From Saccharothrix saharensis (GTDB taxonomy: Bacteria > Actinomycetota > Actinomycetes > Mycobacteriales > Pseudonocardiaceae): a stretch of 64,000 nucleotides of DNA. The position numbers and the translations under genes were made by a program. Shown piece by piece: positions 28,521 to 36,992 of this stretch. Under the pieces are notes generated by a model. It saw nothing but the letters and a program-made list of their open reading frames with translations. It searched no databases and was not told where the DNA came from. Every line of letters starts with the position of its first letter. Positions within the stretch are counted from its first letter, which is position 1. The stretch is taken from positions 5,219,386 to 5,283,385 of the forward strand of contig NZ_VFPP01000001.1 of NCBI RefSeq assembly GCF_006716745.1. Reading direction: 5' to 3'.

Positions 28521-29441
28521 GTGAACCCGGTGCGCACGTTGATCCTCGCCGCCGCGGGCAACGACGCGGTGCGCCGGGTCGTCGCGACCGCACCCGTCAG
28601 CCGTGACGTGGTGCGCCGGTTCGTGGCCGGGGAGACCACCGCCGACGCGATCGACGCGGCGGGCCGGCTGATCGGCGACGGCCTGCGCGTCACCCTCGAC
28701 CACCTCGGCGAGGACACGACCGACCACGACACCGCCGAACGCACCGTGCGCGCGTACCTGGAGCTGCTCGACCAGCTGCACGCCGTCGGCCTCGCCGCGG
28801 ACGCCGAGGTCAGCGTGAAGCTGTCCGCCGTCGGCCTGCACCTGGGCGAGACGCTCGCCCTGGACAACGCCTCCCGCGTCTGCGCGGCCGCCGAGCAGGC
28901 GGGCACCACGGTCACGCTCGACATGGAGGACCACACCACCACCGACGCCACCCTGCGCGTGCTCGCCGAACTGCGCCGCCACTGGCCGTCGGTGGGCGCG
29001 GTGCTCCAGGCGTACCTGCGCCGCACGCTGGACGACGTCCGCGACCTCGCCGACACGCGCGTCCGGCTGTGCAAGGGCGCGTACGCCGAACCGCCGTCGG
29101 TCGCCTACACCGACCCGCACGAGGTCGACCTGAACTACGTGCGCTGCGCCAACGCCCTGCTGGCCGGCTCCGGCTACCCGATGTTCGCCACCCACGACCC
29201 CCGCCTGATCGAGATCGTCGGCGAGCGCGCCCGCTGGTACGGCAAGTCGGTCGAGGACTTCGAGTTCCAGCTGCTCCACGGCGTGCGGCCCGGCGAGCAG
29301 CGCCACCTCGCGGCGGAAGGTCACGTGGTGCGCGTCTACGTGCCGTACGGCGACCAGTGGTACGGGTACCTGATGCGCCGGCTCGCCGAACGCCCGGCCA
29401 ACGTCGCGTTCTTCCTGCGTTCGCTGGTCACCCGCTCGTGA
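28521..29441 (+). CDS. proline dehydrogenase
   Basis: 306 residues, a monofunctional PutA/PRODH-type enzyme. It oxidises proline to pyrroline-5-carboxylate with FAD, passing electrons to quinone. Features: EVSVKLSAVGL, TLDMEDHTTTD, AYLRRT, RLCKGAY (substrate/FAD region), MFATHDPRLI and a C-terminal YVPYGDQWYGYLMRRLAERPAN. GTG 28521 lies 7 nt after TAGGGT (28508-28513), indicating a leaderless mRNA; TTG 28515 is less likely. The P5C dehydrogenase partner is not in the window. Confidence 0.93.
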   Translation: MNPVRTLILAAAGNDAVRRVVATAPVSRDVVRRFVAGETTADAIDAAGRLIGDGLRVTLDHLGEDTTDHDTAERTVRAYLELLDQLHAVGLAADAEVSVKLSAVGLHLGETLALDNASRVCAAAEQAGTTVTLDMEDHTTTDATLRVLAELRRHWPSVGAVLQAYLRRTLDDVRDLADTRVRLCKGAYAEPPSVAYTDPHEVDLNYVRCANALLAGSGYPMFATHDPRLIEIVGERARWYGKSVEDFEFQLLHGVRPGEQRHLAAEGHVVRVYVPYGDQWYGYLMRRLAERPANVAFFLRSLVTRS

Positions 29442-29449
29442 GGAGCCCC

Positions 29450-30256
29450 GTGTCGTTCTCGGCAGCCAGTGCGGTCCGCCCCCTCGGCGACGGCACGTAC
29501 ACCGCGTCCCTGCCCGCCGAGTGGACGGTCGGGCCCAAGCCGCACGGCGGGTTCCTGCTGGCCGTGGTCGCGCGTGCGGCGGTGGACGGCGCGCGGGCGG
29601 CCGTGCCGGGTGCCGACGACCTCGCGCCGCTGGCGGTGAGCGCCCAGTTCCTGCGCGCGCCCGAGGTGGGGCCGGTGCTGGTGCGGACCCAGGTGCGCAA
29701 GGCCGGCCGGACGGCGACGGTGGTGACGTCGACGCTGGAGCAGCGCGGGCGCAGCTGCGTGGAGGCGGTGGTGACGGTCGGGCGGATGCCGACGGCCGCG
29801 CCGGACTACGTGGACCTGCCCGAGATGCCCGCCGCGCCGCCCGCGAACGCGATCGACCTGGCGTCCATGGGCGCGGGCGGCGTCTACAAGCTGGGTGCGG
29901 TGTGCGACGTGCGGTTGGACCAGGAGGGCGCGGGCTTCCTGACCGGGCGGGTGGGCGACCCGCTGGTGCTGCGGCTGTGGGTGCGTCCGCTGGGCGAGCG
30001 GCCCGACCCGTACTTCGGGCTGGTGGTCGGGGACATCTCGATGCCGGTGACGTTCAACCTGGGCCGGTTCGGGTGGTCGCCGACGGTGCAGCTGACGGCG
30101 TTGCTGCGGGCGAACCCGGCGCCGGGGTGGCTGCGCGTGCGGGTGTCGTGCAGCGCGGTGCACGGCCAGTGGTTCGACGAGGACGCGGTGGTGGTCGACT
30201 CGGCCGGGCGGCTGGTGTGCCAGGCGCGGCAGTTGGCGCTGACGCCGGCGACCTGA
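29450..30256 (+). CDS. acyl-CoA thioesterase family protein (double hot-dog fold)
   Basis: 268 residues. TesB-like features: KPHGGFLLAVVARAAVDGA in the first hot-dog, then FLRAPEVGPVLVRTQVRKAGRTA and a second domain ending ADEDAVV-like WFDEDAVVVDSAGRLV. It should hydrolyse acyl-CoAs of unknown chain. The position matches Rv0499. Start GTG 29450 has AGGAG 4 nt upstream. GTG 29438, overlapping the proline dehydrogenase stop (GTGA), is an alternative; either way the two genes form an operon. Confidence 0.8.
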   Translation: MSFSAASAVRPLGDGTYTASLPAEWTVGPKPHGGFLLAVVARAAVDGARAAVPGADDLAPLAVSAQFLRAPEVGPVLVRTQVRKAGRTATVVTSTLEQRGRSCVEAVVTVGRMPTAAPDYVDLPEMPAAPPANAIDLASMGAGGVYKLGAVCDVRLDQEGAGFLTGRVGDPLVLRLWVRPLGERPDPYFGLVVGDISMPVTFNLGRFGWSPTVQLTALLRANPAPGWLRVRVSCSAVHGQWFDEDAVVVDSAGRLVCQARQLALTPAT

Positions 30257-30281
30257 GCCGGGGACCTGCGGTATTGCCGTT

Positions 30282-30296
30282 GTGCCACCGTGGCAC
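30282..30296. promoter_or_regulatory. palindrome in the proC promoter region
   Basis: GTGCCAC-C-GTGGCAC is a perfect 7-bp inverted repeat with a 1-bp centre. It ends 9 bp before ATG 30306 and overlaps a -10-like CACGCT (30294-30299). It is well placed for repression of proC. Confidence 0.45.
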
Positions 30297-30305
30297 GCTT
30301 GGCGC

Positions 30306-31118
30306 ATGACGACGATCGCCGTGTTGGGTGCAGGCAAGATCGGGGAAGCGCTGCTGTCGGGGCTGCTGCAGGGCGGGCGCGCGGCCGACGAGCTGCTGTT
30401 CACCGAGAAGCACCCGGAGCGGGCCGCCGCGCTGACCGAGCGGTACGGGGTGGAGGGCCTGGACGTGCCCGGCGCCGCCCAGCGGGCCGACGTGCTCGTG
30501 GTCGCGGTCAAGCCGCAGGACATCGAGCCGCTGCTGGACGAGCTGTCGCCGGTGCTCAAGCCCGGCACGCTGGTGGTGTCGCTGTGCGCGGGCCTGCCGA
30601 CGGCGCTGTACGAGCGCAGGCTGCCCGACCACACGCCCGTCGTCCGGGTCATGCCGAACACCCCGATGCTCGTCGGCGAGGCGATGAGCGCCATCTCGGC
30701 GGGCAGGTACGCCACCGACGAGCACCTGAACCTGGTCGAGGAGCTGCTGACCACGGTCGGCAAGGTGGCCCGCGTGCCGGAGAACCAGCAGGACGCCGTC
30801 ACCGCGCTGTCCGGCTCCGGCCCCGCCTACTTCTTCTACCTGGTCGAGGCCATGATCGACGCGGGCATCCTGCTCGGCATCCCGCGCGACCTGGCCAGCA
30901 GCCTGATCATCCAGTCCGCCGTCGGCGCGGCCACCATGCTCAGCGAGGGCGGCCAGCACCCGACGATCCTGCGCGAAGCCGTCACGTCGCCCGCGGGCAC
31001 CACCATCATGGCCATCCGGGAGCTGGAGCGGCACGGCGTGCGCGCGGCCATGCTGGCGGCCCTGGAGGCGGCGCGCGACCGTTCGGTGGAACTGGGACGC
31101 GCCCACGAGGTGGACTGA
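30306..31118 (+). CDS. proC: pyrroline-5-carboxylate reductase
   Basis: 270 residues, full length. It reduces P5C to proline with NAD(P)H, the last step of proline synthesis. Features: Rossmann loop IAVLGAGKIGEALLSGLL, VVAVKPQDIEPLL, RVMPNTPMLVGEAMSAIS and the family signature around GSGPAYFFYLVEAMIDAG, followed by TSPAGTTIMAIRELE. ATG 30306. It lies downstream of proline dehydrogenase and the thioesterase; a palindrome at 30282 suggests its own control. Confidence 0.97.
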   Translation: MTTIAVLGAGKIGEALLSGLLQGGRAADELLFTEKHPERAAALTERYGVEGLDVPGAAQRADVLVVAVKPQDIEPLLDELSPVLKPGTLVVSLCAGLPTALYERRLPDHTPVVRVMPNTPMLVGEAMSAISAGRYATDEHLNLVEELLTTVGKVARVPENQQDAVTALSGSGPAYFFYLVEAMIDAGILLGIPRDLASSLIIQSAVGAATMLSEGGQHPTILREAVTSPAGTTIMAIRELERHGVRAAMLAALEAARDRSVELGRAHEVD

Positions 31119-31238
31119 TACCGCCATTGGCCGTCGCACCAGCCCCACCCGTCCCGTTACCCTCAGGGGAGCACGTGCGTGTCGAACCGTCGGTGGGGAA
31201 GCCGACGGCACGACGCGTGTCGAAGGACGCGGTGATCC

Positions 31239-31442
31239 ATGCCTGCGGAGGAGAAGTCGCTCGGTCAAGTCAGATTCATGACGGTCGCCGAGGTCGCGCT
31301 GATGATGCGCGTGTCGAAGATGACGGTGTACCGCCTGGTCCACTCCGGTGAGCTGACGGCGGTGCGCGTGGGCAAGTCGTTCAGAGTGCCGGAGAAGGCG
31401 GTCCACGAGTACCTGCGGAACGCCTACTTCGACGCCGGGTGA
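31239..31442 (+). CDS. small excisionase-type HTH DNA-binding protein (BdtA/Rv0500A-like)
   Basis: 67 residues forming one MerR/excisionase-like winged helix: [44 protein letters not shown]. It matches Rv0500A in position, and by memory the Streptomyces BdtA type, which depends on BldN; a bldN-like gene lies 5 kb away. It is not an integrase partner: no recombinase is near. A -10-like TACCCT (about 31158) and a 5' leader hairpin CCGTCGG-N8-CCGACGG (31187-31208) precede it. Confidence 0.85.
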   Translation: MPAEEKSLGQVRFMTVAEVALMMRVSKMTVYRLVHSGELTAVRVGKSFRVPEKAVHEYLRNAYFDAG

Positions 31443-31513
31443 GGGCCCGTGCGGGCGGGCGGGTAAACTCATAGGCCGTTCGTGCCTGGTGTCGGCGCGC
31501 CCACTTGACGGGT

Positions 31514-31535
31514 GTCTCCACCAGCGCGTGGAGAC
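31514..31535 (+). promoter_or_regulatory. leader hairpin upstream of the bS22 gene
   Basis: GTCTCCAC-CAGCGC-GTGGAGAC, a perfect 8-bp stem with a 6-nt loop, ends 28 bp before the ATG of the ribosomal protein gene. A -10-like TAAACT lies upstream near 31473, so the hairpin should be in the mRNA leader, where an r-protein could bind. Confidence 0.45.
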
Positions 31536-31563
31536 CCCGACGTCTAGTAGTGAAGGAACCCGC

Positions 31564-31665
31564 ATGGGCTCGGTCATCAAGAAGCGCCGCAAGCGCATGT
31601 CGAAGAAGAAGCACCGCAAGCTGCTGCGCAAGACGCGGGTCCAGCGCAGGAAGCGCGGCAAGTAG
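31564..31665 (+). CDS. small ribosomal protein bS22 (AURKAIP1/COX24 domain, 33 aa)
   Basis: 33 residues, [20 protein letters not shown] followed by [13 protein letters not shown]. Almost half are Arg or Lys. The [20 protein letters not shown] core is the COX24/AURKAIP1 signature of the actinobacterial 30S protein bS22 (Rv0500B-like), seen in mycobacterial ribosome structures. Shine-Dalgarno AAGGAA precedes the ATG. The gene lies between the HTH gene and galE2-like gene, as in mycobacteria, and a strong terminator follows. Confidence 0.92.
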   Translation: MGSVIKKRRKRMSKKKHRKLLRKTRVQRRKRGK

Positions 31666-31681
31666 CCCCTGCGGGTTCTCG

Positions 31682-31723
31682 CACCGCCAGTCCCCGGCCC
31701 CCGCGGCCGCGGGACTGGCGGTG
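31682..31723 (+). terminator. intrinsic terminator after the bS22 gene
   Basis: Perfect 13-bp stem CACCGCCAGTCCC/GGGACTGGCGGTG with a 16-nt GC-rich loop, followed by TCTTCGTT, 16 bp after the stop codon. Confidence 0.8.
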
Positions 31724-31896
31724 TCTTCGTTGGGTGGCGGTGTCGTCGCCGGGCCGGGGCGCCGCCGCATCCCGCCATCCGGGTGATTGTCCGGTAAAGG
31801 CTCCGTGACCTGCGTCAAGACGAGGTTCCACGACCGATGGCGCTGCGGGTTCCCGGATAGCATCGTCCGAGTCGCACCCCTCGCACAGGGAGCCGC

Positions 31897-32934
31897 ATGG
31901 GGCCCAGGGTCGTTCTCGTCACCGGCTGCAGCCGGTACCTCGGTGGGCACCTCGCCGCGCGCTTCGCGGCGAACCCCGACATCGAGCGCGTGCTCGGCGT
32001 GGACACCGAACCGCCGTCACGCGACCTGCTGCGCCGCATGGGCCGCGCCGAGTTCGTGCGCGCCGACATCCGCAACCCCCTCATCGCGAAGGTCATCGCC
32101 ACCGCGCACGTCGACACGGTCGTGCACGCGTCGGTGACGGCGAACCCGGCCGGTCCGGCCGGGCGGACCGTGATGAAGGAGATGAACGTCATCGGCACGA
32201 TGCAGCTCCTGGCCGCGTGCCAGAAGTCGCCGCACGTGCGCAAGCTCGTGGTGAAGTCCACCAGCGCGGTCTACGGGTCCAGCTCGCGCGACCCGGCCGT
32301 GTTCACCGAGGACATGGGCCCGAAGGACCTGCCGTCGAGCGGGTACGCCAAGGACGCGGTCGAGGTCGAGGGCTACGTGCGCGGGTTCGCCCGCCGCCGG
32401 CCGGACGTGGACGTGACCGCGCTGCGGTTCACCAACTTCATCGGCCCGCGCATCGACACGGTGCTGACCAGGTACTTCGCCCTGCCCGTGGTGCCGACGG
32501 TGATGGGCTACGACGCCAGGGTGCAGCTGCTGCACTCCGAGGACGCGCTGGCGGTGCTGGAGCGGGCGACGCTGCACGACCTGCCCGGCGTCTACAACGT
32601 GGGCGGTGACGGCGTGCTGATGCTGTCGCAGGCCATCCGCCGCGCGGGTCGGATCGCGCTGCCCGTGCCGAGCGCGGCGGTGCCGACGATGGGCCGGTTC
32701 TTCCGCGGCGCGCGGCTGGTGGACTTCTCCCCGGACCAGATGAGGTTCCTGAACTGGGGCCGGGTGGTGGACACGACCCTGCTGAAGGAGGAGTTCGGGT
32801 TCACGCCGAGGTGGACGACTCAGCAGGCTTTCGACGACTACGTGAGCGGGCGCGCGCTGCGACCGCTCATCGACCCGGAGCTGGTGACGTCGGTCGAGCG
32901 GGGTGTGCTCGACCTGGCCGCCAGGTTCCGCTGA
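31897..32934 (+). CDS. NAD-dependent epimerase/dehydratase family protein (Rv0501/GalE2-like)
   Basis: 345 residues. Extended SDR fold: VTGCSRYLGGHLAARF at the N terminus (Gly-rich loop slightly altered), DIRNPLIAKVIATAHVDTVVHAS, STSAVYGSS and SSGYAKDAVEVEGY, where the usual YxxxK is not obvious. The catalytic Lys may therefore be missing or displaced. -10-like TAGCAT (31858-31863) and an AGGGAG Shine-Dalgarno sequence precede ATG 31897. It is followed by the acyltransferase gene, as Rv0501-Rv0502. Substrate unknown. Confidence 0.88.
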   Translation: MGPRVVLVTGCSRYLGGHLAARFAANPDIERVLGVDTEPPSRDLLRRMGRAEFVRADIRNPLIAKVIATAHVDTVVHASVTANPAGPAGRTVMKEMNVIGTMQLLAACQKSPHVRKLVVKSTSAVYGSSSRDPAVFTEDMGPKDLPSSGYAKDAVEVEGYVRGFARRRPDVDVTALRFTNFIGPRIDTVLTRYFALPVVPTVMGYDARVQLLHSEDALAVLERATLHDLPGVYNVGGDGVLMLSQAIRRAGRIALPVPSAAVPTMGRFFRGARLVDFSPDQMRFLNWGRVVDTTLLKEEFGFTPRWTTQQAFDDYVSGRALRPLIDPELVTSVERGVLDLAARFR

Positions 32935-32953
32935 CGGGCGAGGAGGTGGACGC

Positions 32954-33955
32954 GTGGCGGAGGCACGGGTGATCCCGCTGCACGGCGCGGACCGGGAGGC
33001 TCCGCGACGACGGCGCGCGGCGGTCCGGGCGCCCGGACCGGTTCCCGTGCCCGAACCGCCGTCGCACGCGCCCGAGCCGGAGGACGCCGAGGCGGCGACC
33101 CCGGGGGCGCAGGTCGGTTGGGAGCACCGCTTGGCGGAGCTGCTGGCGTTCGCGCGGCGGCGGATCCAGGGCGACTACGAGGTGGACGAGTTCGGCTTCG
33201 ACCCGGACCTCACCGACAACGTGCTGATGCCGCCGTTGCGGCCGCTGTACGAGAAGTGGTTCCGGGTGGAGACGATCGGCATGCACAACGTGCCGGGCGA
33301 GGGCGGCGCGCTGATCGTCGCCAACCACTCGGGCACGCTGCCGCTCGACGCGACCATGACCGCTTTCGCGGTGCGCGCCGACCACCCGAAGCGCCGTCAC
33401 CTGCGCATGCTCGGCGCGGACCTGGTGTTCAAGACGCCGGTGCTGGGCGCGTTGGCGCGCAAGTCGGGGCAGACGCTGGCCTGCAACCCGGACGCGGAGC
33501 GCCTGCTGCGGTCGGGCGAGCTGGTCGGCGTGTGGCCGGAGGGCTTCAAGGGCATCGGCAAGCCGTTCAAGGACCGGTACAAGTTGCAGCGGTTCGGGCG
33601 CGGCGGGTTCGTCTCGGCGGCGCTGAACACCGGCGTGCCGATCATCCCGTGCTCGATCGTGGGCGCCGAGGAGATCTACCCCAAGATCGGCGACATCAAG
33701 GCGCTGGCCAGGCTGTTCGGCTTTCCCTACTTCCCGGTGACGCCGTTCTTCCCGCTGTTGGGCCCGCTCGGCGCGATCCCGCTGCCGTCGAAGTGGTACA
33801 TCGAGTTCGGTGAGCCGATCCGGACGGATGTGTACGGCGAGCACGCGGCTGATGACCCGATGCTGGTCTTCAACCTGACGGACCAGGTGCGGGAGACCAT
33901 CCAGCAGACCCTGTACCGGTTGCTCACGCAGCGGCGGAACGTCTTCCTGGGGTGA
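32954..33955 (+). CDS. lysophospholipid acyltransferase family protein (PlsC-like, Rv0502-like)
   Basis: 333 residues. A variable Pro/Arg-rich N terminus (about 70 residues) precedes a PlsC-like domain: ANHSGTLPLDATM (His and Asp are six apart, not the classical HX4D spacing), VFKTPVLGALARKSG, and GVWPEGFKGIGKPF with the EGxK motif. It should acylate a lysophospholipid or a related glycerol acceptor at the membrane. Start GTG 32954 is set by AGGAGG at 32941-32946; the frame also opens further upstream. Confidence 0.87.
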   Translation: MAEARVIPLHGADREAPRRRRAAVRAPGPVPVPEPPSHAPEPEDAEAATPGAQVGWEHRLAELLAFARRRIQGDYEVDEFGFDPDLTDNVLMPPLRPLYEKWFRVETIGMHNVPGEGGALIVANHSGTLPLDATMTAFAVRADHPKRRHLRMLGADLVFKTPVLGALARKSGQTLACNPDAERLLRSGELVGVWPEGFKGIGKPFKDRYKLQRFGRGGFVSAALNTGVPIIPCSIVGAEEIYPKIGDIKALARLFGFPYFPVTPFFPLLGPLGAIPLPSKWYIEFGEPIRTDVYGEHAADDPMLVFNLTDQVRETIQQTLYRLLTQRRNVFLG

Positions 33956-34048
33956 GGGAACGGACGGCCGGGCGGTGCGTGCCGGGGTCGTCCCGCTGGT
34001 CCGGCCCGCCCGGCGCGGACGCCGGTTGTCGTCCCGGCACCCGGGAGT

Positions 34049-34936
34049 TCAGCGCGTGCGGCGGCGATAGGCGAGGGTGGCGGCCACCACGCCCGCCAAC
34101 GCGCCCGCCCCCAGCACGGACGGGACGCCGATCTTCGCCGCCTTGCGGCCCGTGCGGAAGTCGCGGATCTCCCAGCCGCGCTTGCGCGCCGTCTCGCGCA
34201 GACCCGAGTCCGGGTTCACGGCGACCGCCGTGCCGACCACCGACAGCATCGGCACGTCGTTCACCGAGTCCGAGTACGCCGTGCAGCGCCGCAGGTCCAA
34301 GCCCTCCTTGGCGGCCAGCGCACGGACCGCGTGGGCCTTCGCCCGGCCGTGCAGCAGGTCACCGACCAACCGGCCGGTGTAGATGCCGTCGCGGCTCTCG
34401 GACACCGTGCCCAGCGCGCCGGTCAGGCCGAGTCGCCGCGCGATGATCTGGGCCAGCTCGACCGGTGTCGCGGTGACCAGCCACACCCGTTGGCCCGCGT
34501 CCAGGTGCATCTGCGCCAACGCCTGCGTGCCGGCCCAGATCCGGTCGGCCATCAGCTCGTCGTAGATCTCCTCGCCGAGCGAGACCAGCTCCGCCACGGA
34601 CCGGCCGGCCACGAACGACAGGGCCTGCTCCCGGGACGCGGCCACGCTCTGCGGGTCCTCCCGGCCGCCGACCCGGAACTTGAGCTGCTGCCAGGCGAAC
34701 CCGGCGAGGTCCGAGTTCTTGAAGAACTTGCGCGCCGCGAGTCCGCGGGCGAAGTGGAAGATCGACGCGCCCATCATCATGGTGTTGTCGACGTCGAAGA
34801 ACGCGGCGGCGGTGAGATCGGTGGGCGCGCTCCCGGACGGCCCGATCGTGAGCGCGGCCTCGGCCGAGGCCTCGCCGGCCAGCGCGGCACGCCGCTCCCG
34901 TTCCGCCGAGCCCTCCACCACACGCCTTTTCACCAC
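34049..34936 (-). CDS. HAD-IB family hydrolase (SerB1-like)
   Basis: 295 residues. HAD motifs: nucleophile Asp in [11 protein letters not shown], Thr in [11 protein letters not shown], Lys/His region [16 protein letters not shown] and the acidic DSVNDVPML. It resembles phosphoserine phosphatase or CicA-type HAD enzymes; substrate not certain. One C-terminal hydrophobic segment ([17 protein letters not shown]) suggests membrane attachment. GTG 34936 with GGAGG 7 nt upstream; -10-like TACCCT at 34971-34966 lies before it. Confidence 0.88.
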   Translation of the reverse strand: MVKRRVVEGSAERERRAALAGEASAEAALTIGPSGSAPTDLTAAAFFDVDNTMMMGASIFHFARGLAARKFFKNSDLAGFAWQQLKFRVGGREDPQSVAASREQALSFVAGRSVAELVSLGEEIYDELMADRIWAGTQALAQMHLDAGQRVWLVTATPVELAQIIARRLGLTGALGTVSESRDGIYTGRLVGDLLHGRAKAHAVRALAAKEGLDLRRCTAYSDSVNDVPMLSVVGTAVAVNPDSGLRETARKRGWEIRDFRTGRKAAKIGVPSVLGAGALAGVVAATLAYRRRTR

Positions 34937-34975
34937 GTCAGCGCCTCCCGCGGTCCGATGGGGACAGGGTAGCGA

Positions 34976-36064
34976 TCAGCCGCCGAGGCCGGGCAGCGGC
35001 AGCGACGGCAGGGTCAACGTGGGCAGCGGCGGCAGCGGGCCGGCGGGTGTGGTGGTCGTCGGCGCGGGCGGGGCCGAGGGCGTCGGGGCGCTCGGCACGC
35101 CGCCGCCCGGCGTGCTGGTGGCACCCGGCGCGCTGCCGGCCGTGGTGGGCGCGACGGTGGTGGTCGGCGCGGTCGGGGTCGGCGCGGCGCTGGGCGATGA
35201 GCCGGGGTCGACAGGCGGTGCCGCGCACTCCTCCCGCGCGGGCACCGGGCCGACCTGGTCGACCTGCCCCGACGTCACGGACGCGCAGTCGGCCCGGGCG
35301 TGCAGCGCGGACGCGCGGTCGGCGATCCGGGTGAGCAGGTCCAGCGACGTGCCCGCGCGCTCGGCGGCCCGGGCGGGCAGCGAGGGGCGCAGGTCGGTCA
35401 GCCGGGTCGCCTGCGCGGTGGCCCAGTCGCGCAGGTCCTCGAGGGCGCGCTGATCCGAGTTCGAGCCGAGCGCGGCCAGCACGCGGGAACCGGCCGCGGC
35501 GTCGGCGTCGAAGTCGGTCAGCGCGGTCAGGTAGCCGCCGAGCGGACCGCCGCCGGAGTCGCGGTAGCGGTCGACCAGCGTCTCGATCTCGGCCAGGCGC
35601 GCGGCGGCGAACTCCAGGCGCTTGTTGCCCTTCGACTCCTCGCCGAAGGTGAGGCCGAGCGAAGCCGACTCGGCGGTGCGCTTGACGCCGTACAGCGCGT
35701 CGCCCGGCAGCGCGTCCCGGCTGAGCAGCAGGCTCATCCCGGCCAGCGAGAACAACAGGCACAGCGCCGCGGCGAGGGCGACCGCTAATCGCCCGCGCGC
35801 CCCGGTGCGGCGCTCCCGCACGGGTTGGTCGAGCTTGGTGGGCGGCGGCTCGGCCGCGCCGAGGATCCGCGCCCGCATCCGTGCCCTGGCCTCGTCGTCG
35901 GGGCCCGCGGTGACTGCGGCTTTCCGCAGCAGCGCCACCACGGCCAGCTCGTCGGCGAACTCCTCGGCCTCGGTCGCGACGGGGTCGGGATGCGCGTCGA
36001 CGGCGCGGGCGAACTGCTCGCGCTGCCTGTGACGCCATAGCGGCGTGATCCCTCTGCCTACCAT
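34976..36064 (-). CDS. rsbN: membrane-bound anti-sigma factor, RsbN-like (DUF5667)
   Basis: 362 residues. The N-terminal cytoplasmic part (REQFARAVDAH...) should hold the sigma factor, followed by one transmembrane helix (LAVALAAALCLLFSLAGMSLLL). The extracytoplasmic DUF5667 domain begins SRDALPGDALYGVKRTAESASLGL. The tail is long and rich in Pro/Thr/Ser. Position and domain match RsbN, the anti-sigma factor of BldN in Streptomyces; function here is by analogy. It lies 103 bp after the sigma gene, same strand. Confidence 0.75.
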   Translation of the reverse strand: MVGRGITPLWRHRQREQFARAVDAHPDPVATEAEEFADELAVVALLRKAAVTAGPDDEARARMRARILGAAEPPPTKLDQPVRERRTGARGRLAVALAAALCLLFSLAGMSLLLSRDALPGDALYGVKRTAESASLGLTFGEESKGNKRLEFAAARLAEIETLVDRYRDSGGGPLGGYLTALTDFDADAAAGSRVLAALGSNSDQRALEDLRDWATAQATRLTDLRPSLPARAAERAGTSLDLLTRIADRASALHARADCASVTSGQVDQVGPVPAREECAAPPVDPGSSPSAAPTPTAPTTTVAPTTAGSAPGATSTPGGGVPSAPTPSAPPAPTTTTPAGPLPPLPTLTLPSLPLPGLGG

Positions 36065-36167
36065 CCCGCGTGGCCAACCATCCCGAACCGTTTCGAGCGA
36101 TCCTGCCCCGGACAACGAACCGGGGCATCCCGGGGTTACGCGGGCGACGGGTGGTGCGACGGTGATC

Positions 36168-36821
36168 TCACCGCAGCCACGTGGGCAGCAGCTGGGCCAA
36201 CCGGCGCACCGCTCGGTGCTGCAGGGCCTTGATCGCGCCCTCGTTGCGGCCCATCCTCGCGGCCGTCTCGGCCACGGACAACCCCTGGATGAAGCGCAGG
36301 GTGATGCATTCCCGCTGGTCGTCACCCAGTTGGGCGACGCAGCGGAGCAGCTCGGCGTTGGTCGCGTCGGTCAGCACTTCCTGCTCGGGACCGTCGGTGA
36401 CCTCGCGGTTGTCGGCCAGCTCGGCCGTGGTGACCTCCAGCCGGTAGCGACTGGACTTCACGTGGTCGAAGACGATGTTCCGCGCGATCGTGACGAACCA
36501 CGCGCCGACGTCGCGGCCCTGGTAGCTGATGGACCCGATGCTGCGCAGCGCGCGGAGGAACGTCTCGCTGGTGACGTCCTCGGCCAGCGTGCGGTCGCCC
36601 ACCCGGAAGAGCACGTACCGGTAGACCACGTCGACGTACCGGTCGTAGAGCGCGCCGAACGCGTCCGTGTCGCCGCCCTGAGCGGCGCGGACCAGGTTCC
36701 ACGGCTCGTCGGCCGCGTTGCTCTCCACGCTGTCGATCGTGCTGGACTGCCCTCCCGCGCTCCACCTCGAGCGGAGCGTCCGGATGGTTCGGACGGAGTT
36801 CTCGCGTGCCCGTGCGGTCAT
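36168..36821 (-). CDS. bldN: ECF sigma factor, BldN-like
   Basis: 217 residues. Region 2: AFGALYDRYVDVVYRYVLFRVGDRTLAEDVTSETFLRALR; region 4: ECITLRFIQGLSVAETAARMGRNEGAIKALQHRAVRRLAQLLP. Segments such as GAWFVTIARN and KSSRYRLEVTT closely resemble BldN, which drives aerial development in Streptomyces. The short N terminus lacks the long BldN pro-region. Paired with an rsbN-like gene downstream and near rex-hem, the same neighbourhood as in Streptomyces. ATG 36821. Confidence 0.82.
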   Translation of the reverse strand: MTARARENSVRTIRTLRSRWSAGGQSSTIDSVESNAADEPWNLVRAAQGGDTDAFGALYDRYVDVVYRYVLFRVGDRTLAEDVTSETFLRALRSIGSISYQGRDVGAWFVTIARNIVFDHVKSSRYRLEVTTAELADNREVTDGPEQEVLTDATNAELLRCVAQLGDDQRECITLRFIQGLSVAETAARMGRNEGAIKALQHRAVRRLAQLLPTWLR

Positions 36822-36992
36822 CGGCTCGCGGCACCTCCACAGGGTCGCCGTGCCGGCAGCATACGTGTTGTTACTCCGTAGTAGGTAGCGGCAACCGGTG
36901 TCGACATCACGACGCGGATGGAGGCACTGCGTGACGCCGCCCGCCCGTGACAGACTGCGCTGAGGTCCGCTGTGGTTCACCAGGAGGTCACG

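Noticed and set aside
31239..31442. Excisionase of a prophage or integrative element.
   Set aside because: The gene is a conserved chromosomal HTH gene between proC and bS22, as in mycobacteria, with no recombinase near it.
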